Shown one piece after another: positions 62,428 through 64,000 of a stretch of DNA of 64,000 nucleotides. The stretch covers positions 1-64,000 of the forward strand of contig JBIQJE010000016.1 of assembly GCA_044507625.1 (NCBI GenBank). Direction: 5' to 3'. Below the pieces are notes generated by a model. It was given only the letters and a program-made list of their open reading frames with translations, searched no databases and was not told the DNA's origin. How positions within the stretch are numbered: position 1 is the stretch's first letter; every line of letters starts with the position of its first letter. This stretch comes from Hyphomicrobium_A sp044507625 (lineage in GTDB: Bacteria; Pseudomonadota; Alphaproteobacteria; Rhizobiales; Hyphomicrobiaceae). A program made the translations under genes and the position numbers.

Positions 62428-63696
62428 TCAGTTGGCCGTGGGGATGGAGCCCGTCTGGGTCGGGTTCGCAGCGGAGATTTTCGTCGCTTCGAAGCTTCCC
62501 GGCGCCGGTTCGACCACCGCGGAGCCGAACGGCTGCACCTCCAGAATCGCAAGCCCGCGTTCGCTCAGCCCGTTGGGCTGGAAGCGCACGATGCCGTCGA
62601 CGCCGGTAAACCCGCTCGGGCGCGTCAGGTTCGCCTGCGTGTAGCGGGCGCCGGGTGCGTTGCTGGCGAGCCCGATGGCGAGGCCGACAGCGTCATAGGC
62701 GACGGAAGCAATCCGCGGCGGCGCCGTGCCGAACGTCTTTGCAAAGCGCTCGGAGAAGGAGCGCCAGGCGACGGGATCGGGGCTCGGATACCAGCCGCCG
62801 GCGAGGGCGCGCTCGCGTCCGACGGCCGGAAAATCCCACGCGCTCGTGCCGAGCAGCTTCACCTTCGCCGTGTCGAGGCCCGAATAGGCGATCACCGGAC
62901 CGATCTGAGGTAGAGATTCCTGTCCGCCCGGCAGGAATAGCGCATCGACGGGCGCCATGGCGGCGTCCGCGGTCTTGATGCTCTCGACGATGCGCTTTGC
63001 CGGCGCGAGCATGCCGTTCGCGGTGACGGGATAGCGTTCGAGCGCGGAAATCATGCCGCCGTGACGCGCCACGGCGTGGCGGAACGCGGTCTCGACCACG
63101 GTGCCGTAGGCGTTGTCCGGGATAAGGGCGGCGAAGCGGCGCTTACCCTGCGACGCCGCGTAGGAGACGATCCGTTCGGTTTCCTGCTCCGCGAGGAAGC
63201 TCAGGAGATAGACACCGTTTCCGGCGACCTGCGTGTTGTTCGAAAAGGCCAGCACCGGCACGTTGGCGGCACGCGCAACCGGGGCGGCCCCGGTGACCGC
63301 GTCGGCGAGCAGCGGCCCGATGATAATCTCCGCGCCTTCCTTGATGGCGGCGTCCGCTGCCGCCCTAGCGCCCGGCGCGGTGCCGCCGTCGTCCTTGGTG
63401 ATCAGCTCGACGTTCGGATCGTTGAGCTCGAACAGCGCCATCTCGGCGCCTTGCTTCATGCCTTTGGCGACCGTCGCCGTTTCGCCCATGCCCGCTAGAG
63501 GCAGCAGCAACGCGATCTTCACCGGCGCGCGGATCTGGCCCTGGCTGAGGCCGGGAGCCGGCGCGAGCGCGGCGGTTGGGCCCGGCCCGGTGCCGCCACC
63601 CGTCGAGCAGGCGGCGAGGAGCGTCGCCGAGAGCGCCGCCAAGATGCCGGCGCCTACGCGCCCGCTCGGCTTTGCCCGCTGCACGTCCATCCGCAT
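62428..63696 (-). CDS. LppC-type penicillin-binding protein activator lipoprotein
   Basis: About 422 residues from ATG 63696. The lipobox LLAAC follows a hydrophobic stretch (ILAALSATLLAAC), so it is an exported lipoprotein. The rest is a type 1 periplasmic-binding fold: VKIALLLPLAGMGETATVAKG, IIIGPLLADAVTGAAPVA, AFSNNTQVAGNGVYLLSF and DGIVRFQPNGLSERGLAILEV. This is the LppC/LpoA (YraM) domain, in a shorter form than E. coli LpoA. It may activate peptidoglycan synthesis. Divergent from rsmI, the usual arrangement. Confidence 0.85.
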   Translation of the reverse strand: MRMDVQRAKPSGRVGAGILAALSATLLAACSTGGGTGPGPTAALAPAPGLSQGQIRAPVKIALLLPLAGMGETATVAKGMKQGAEMALFELNDPNVELITKDDGGTAPGARAAADAAIKEGAEIIIGPLLADAVTGAAPVARAANVPVLAFSNNTQVAGNGVYLLSFLAEQETERIVSYAASQGKRRFAALIPDNAYGTVVETAFRHAVARHGGMISALERYPVTANGMLAPAKRIVESIKTADAAMAPVDALFLPGGQESLPQIGPVIAYSGLDTAKVKLLGTSAWDFPAVGRERALAGGWYPSPDPVAWRSFSERFAKTFGTAPPRIASVAYDAVGLAIGLASNAPGARYTQANLTRPSGFTGVDGIVRFQPNGLSERGLAILEVQPFGSAVVEPAPGSFEATKISAANPTQTGSIPTAN

Positions 63697-63862
63697 TGAT
63701 CCGGGGTCCCCGCGCGTTTTCACGCCTTCCGCGCTGCCGGTGGTGCTGGCTGGCGTAAGGGTGTAACGAATCACCAAGTCCCTGGTTAGACCGTCGATTC
63801 GCCGGCGAAAAGTGTCCCTCTGCCACTATCGTGAACATTCGACGGTGACCCCCGAGGAAGTG

Positions 63863-64000
63863 ATGGATGAGACGCGTGAGGCTGAGCCCGATGCCAGCCA
63901 TTTGATCGCCCGGGCCGGCGAGGTGATGCGGCGGCAACTCAAGACGCCGCTGGCCCCCGGCCTCTACGTGGTGGCCACCCCGATCGGCAATCTCGGCGAT
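63863..64000 (+). CDS. rsmI: 16S rRNA C1402 2'-O-methyltransferase RsmI (5' part)
   Basis: The window ends 46 codons into the gene. ATG 63863 follows GAGG by about six bases. After a 30-residue leader the sequence reads PGLYVVATPIGNLGD, the family's SAM-binding start. The remainder lies beyond the window. Together with the divergent lppC this gene pair is a standard alphaproteobacterial arrangement. Confidence 0.88.
   Translation, partial: MDETREAEPDASHLIARAGEVMRRQLKTPLAPGLYVVATPIGNLGD

Overview
The window looks like a GC-rich alphaproteobacterial chromosome, most likely order Hyphomicrobiales (Rhizobiales). The evidence is the gene content and order: glnK-amtB, lolA-ftsK-aminotransferase, hslV/hslU beside hisB-DUF2628-hisH, rph opposite hrcA-grpE-dnaK-dnaJ, then rdgB-hemW, and lppC opposite rsmI. 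Almost all of it is housekeeping sequence. I see no rRNA, tRNA, complete insertion sequence, phage gene or CRISPR array. The taxonomic placement is inferred from synteny and protein style, not from a marker search.

Layout. 1-5.1 kb: thioesterase tesB, the PII/ammonium transporter pair glnK-amtB, an L,D-transpeptidase-like protein, an orphan OmpR-type regulator and a lone cyclic-nucleotide-binding protein. 5.3-10.3 kb (minus): lolA, ftsK, a class I/II aminotransferase and a tiny lipoprotein. 10.5-14 kb: leuD without leuC, a VOC protein, a DUF2244 protein and endonuclease III. 14.3-16.1 kb: a PAS-GGDEF-EAL protein with an altered EAL site. 16.1-24.7 kb: the his genes (hisF, hisA, then hisH, DUF2628, hisB), interrupted between hisA and hisH by about 5 kb of accessory DNA. 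24.7-28 kb: hslV, DUF2157, hslU. 28-33 kb: secreted and envelope proteins (a SecD P1-head-like protein, an M19 dipeptidase, a YiiX/NlpC-like protein, an autotransporter-like barrel). 33-39.4 kb: rlmN, two paralogous small membrane proteins, an Ala/Pro-rich protein, argG and a Gly-rich secreted protein. 39.7-45.3 kb (minus): asnB, radC, map, rplS, trmD. 45.4-52.8 kb (minus): DUF1330, pyrF, FMN reductase, dnaJ, dnaK, grpE, hrcA. 53-57.6 kb (plus): rph, DUF1772, VOC, rdgB, hemW, a DedA-like protein, dsbB. 57.6-58.7 kb: an unusual non-coding stretch. 58.7-64 kb: a small ORF, HNH nuclease, AlkA-type glycosylase, gluQ, a hypothetical gene, lppC and the start of rsmI.

The most interesting parts are these. 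(1) The accessory block at 17.7-22.8 kb splits the his cluster. It carries a stand-alone Cas2-like protein, a small protein ending in a sliding-clamp-type pentapeptide, an ArsR/SRPBCC pair with two matching operator palindromes around a probably leaderless promoter, a dispersed repeat on either side of that pair, and an alkylsulfatase. (2) The 1.15-kb gap at 57.6-58.7 kb has a strongly strand-biased GCGT repeat followed by a run of near-perfect hairpins, ending just before a 71-residue ORF with a strong ribosome binding site and its own terminator; it may be a structured RNA or a long leader. (3) Ribosomal protein L19 carries a C-terminal extension resembling a helix-hairpin-helix.
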